The notes below the pieces were generated by a model. It was not told where the DNA came from. It saw only the letters and a list, made by a program, of their open reading frames with translations, and did not search any database. The translations under genes were made by a program, and so were the position numbers. From contig JBDVOJ010000053.1 of the NCBI GenBank assembly GCA_039969155.1, positions 62,001 through 126,000 on the forward strand: a stretch of DNA of 64,000 nucleotides, given 5' to 3'. Each line of letters begins with the position of its first letter. Position 1 is the first letter of the stretch. Below are positions 63,947 through 64,000 of the stretch, piece after piece. This DNA is from GCA-002733465 sp039969155 (GTDB lineage: Bacteria; Pseudomonadota; Gammaproteobacteria; Enterobacterales; Kangiellaceae).

Positions 63947-64000
63947 TGATTAGGCTCGAATTAAATTGTCGATACCAAGCCTTTGAGCTTCGTGCCAAAC
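63946..64000 (+). CDS. modC: Probable ModC ATP-binding subunit (3'-partial)
   Basis: ATG at 63946 shares one base with the modB stop. Only 18 codons (MIRLELNCRYQAFELRAK) are inside the window. They fit the first beta strands of an ABC ATPase and the expected modABC order. The call rests mainly on position. Confidence 0.65.
   Translation, partial: MIRLELNCRYQAFELRAK

Noticed and set aside
1..64000. CRISPR arrays, rRNA and tRNA genes
   Set aside because: No regularly spaced direct repeats and no tRNA cloverleaf or rRNA-like sequence were noticed on reading. A tRNAscan run would settle the tRNA question.

Overview
The window is chromosomal DNA of a moderately low-GC, Gram-negative gammaproteobacterium. 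The evidence is a complete tol-pal operon, queosine genes queE and queC, aspS-yebC-ruvC-ruvA, rnr-rlmB, nfuA, a NorR regulator and many signal-peptide or lipoprotein proteins. The abundance of secreted metallopeptidases (two DUF885 proteins, an M14 carboxypeptidase, an 815-residue zinc protease) and the repeat style suggest a marine heterotroph of the Kangiella/Aliikangiella type. That placement is inference from gene content only.

Layout. 1-2.1 kb: a retropepsin-like protease cut by the left edge, a repeat-filled gap and a crotonase. 2.3-10.5 kb: a DUF805-like membrane protein, then a minus-strand block read ybgC-tolQ-tolR-tolA-tolB-pal-cpoB-queE-queC. 10.5-33 kb: an accessory stretch with a sterol desaturase-like protein, dispersed repeats, a PKD lipoprotein facing a CadC-like regulator, two integron-cassette-like units with attC-like sites and no integrase (17.2-18.3 kb), a TMEM175-like protein, a YfiR-GGDEF fusion, a DUF481 remnant, a three-gene metalloprotease/membrane-protein operon (21.8-23.3 kb), an atypical Nramp transporter, ybiT, a GntR-ABC operon and a GGDEF-EAL protein. 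33.2-43.8 kb: ruvB, then S-nitrosoglutathione/formaldehyde genes adhC and fghA, norR with a NorR/sigma-54 controlled small-protein operon, then ruvA-ruvC-yebC-aspS. 44-64 kb: a diguanylate cyclase, two convergent DUF885 peptidases, rlmB-rnr, a tryptophan-halogenase-like flavoenzyme, a pair of STAS-like paralogs, large secreted peptidases, and modA-nfuA-modB-modC (modC cut by the right edge).

In many gammaproteobacteria aspS-yebC-ruvCAB-ybgC-tol-pal-cpoB (often with queE/queC) form one run. Here that run is in the same order but is opened in two places, between ruvA and ruvB and between ruvB and ybgC, and the openings hold the accessory genes.

The candidates most worth following are the NorR-controlled operon (three GT-N7-AC sites plus a canonical -24/-12 promoter, but no known NO-detoxifying enzyme downstream), the metalloprotease/45-residue peptide/membrane-protein operon, and the integrase-less attC-like cassettes. 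No rRNA, tRNA, CRISPR array, transposase gene or integrase gene was recognised.
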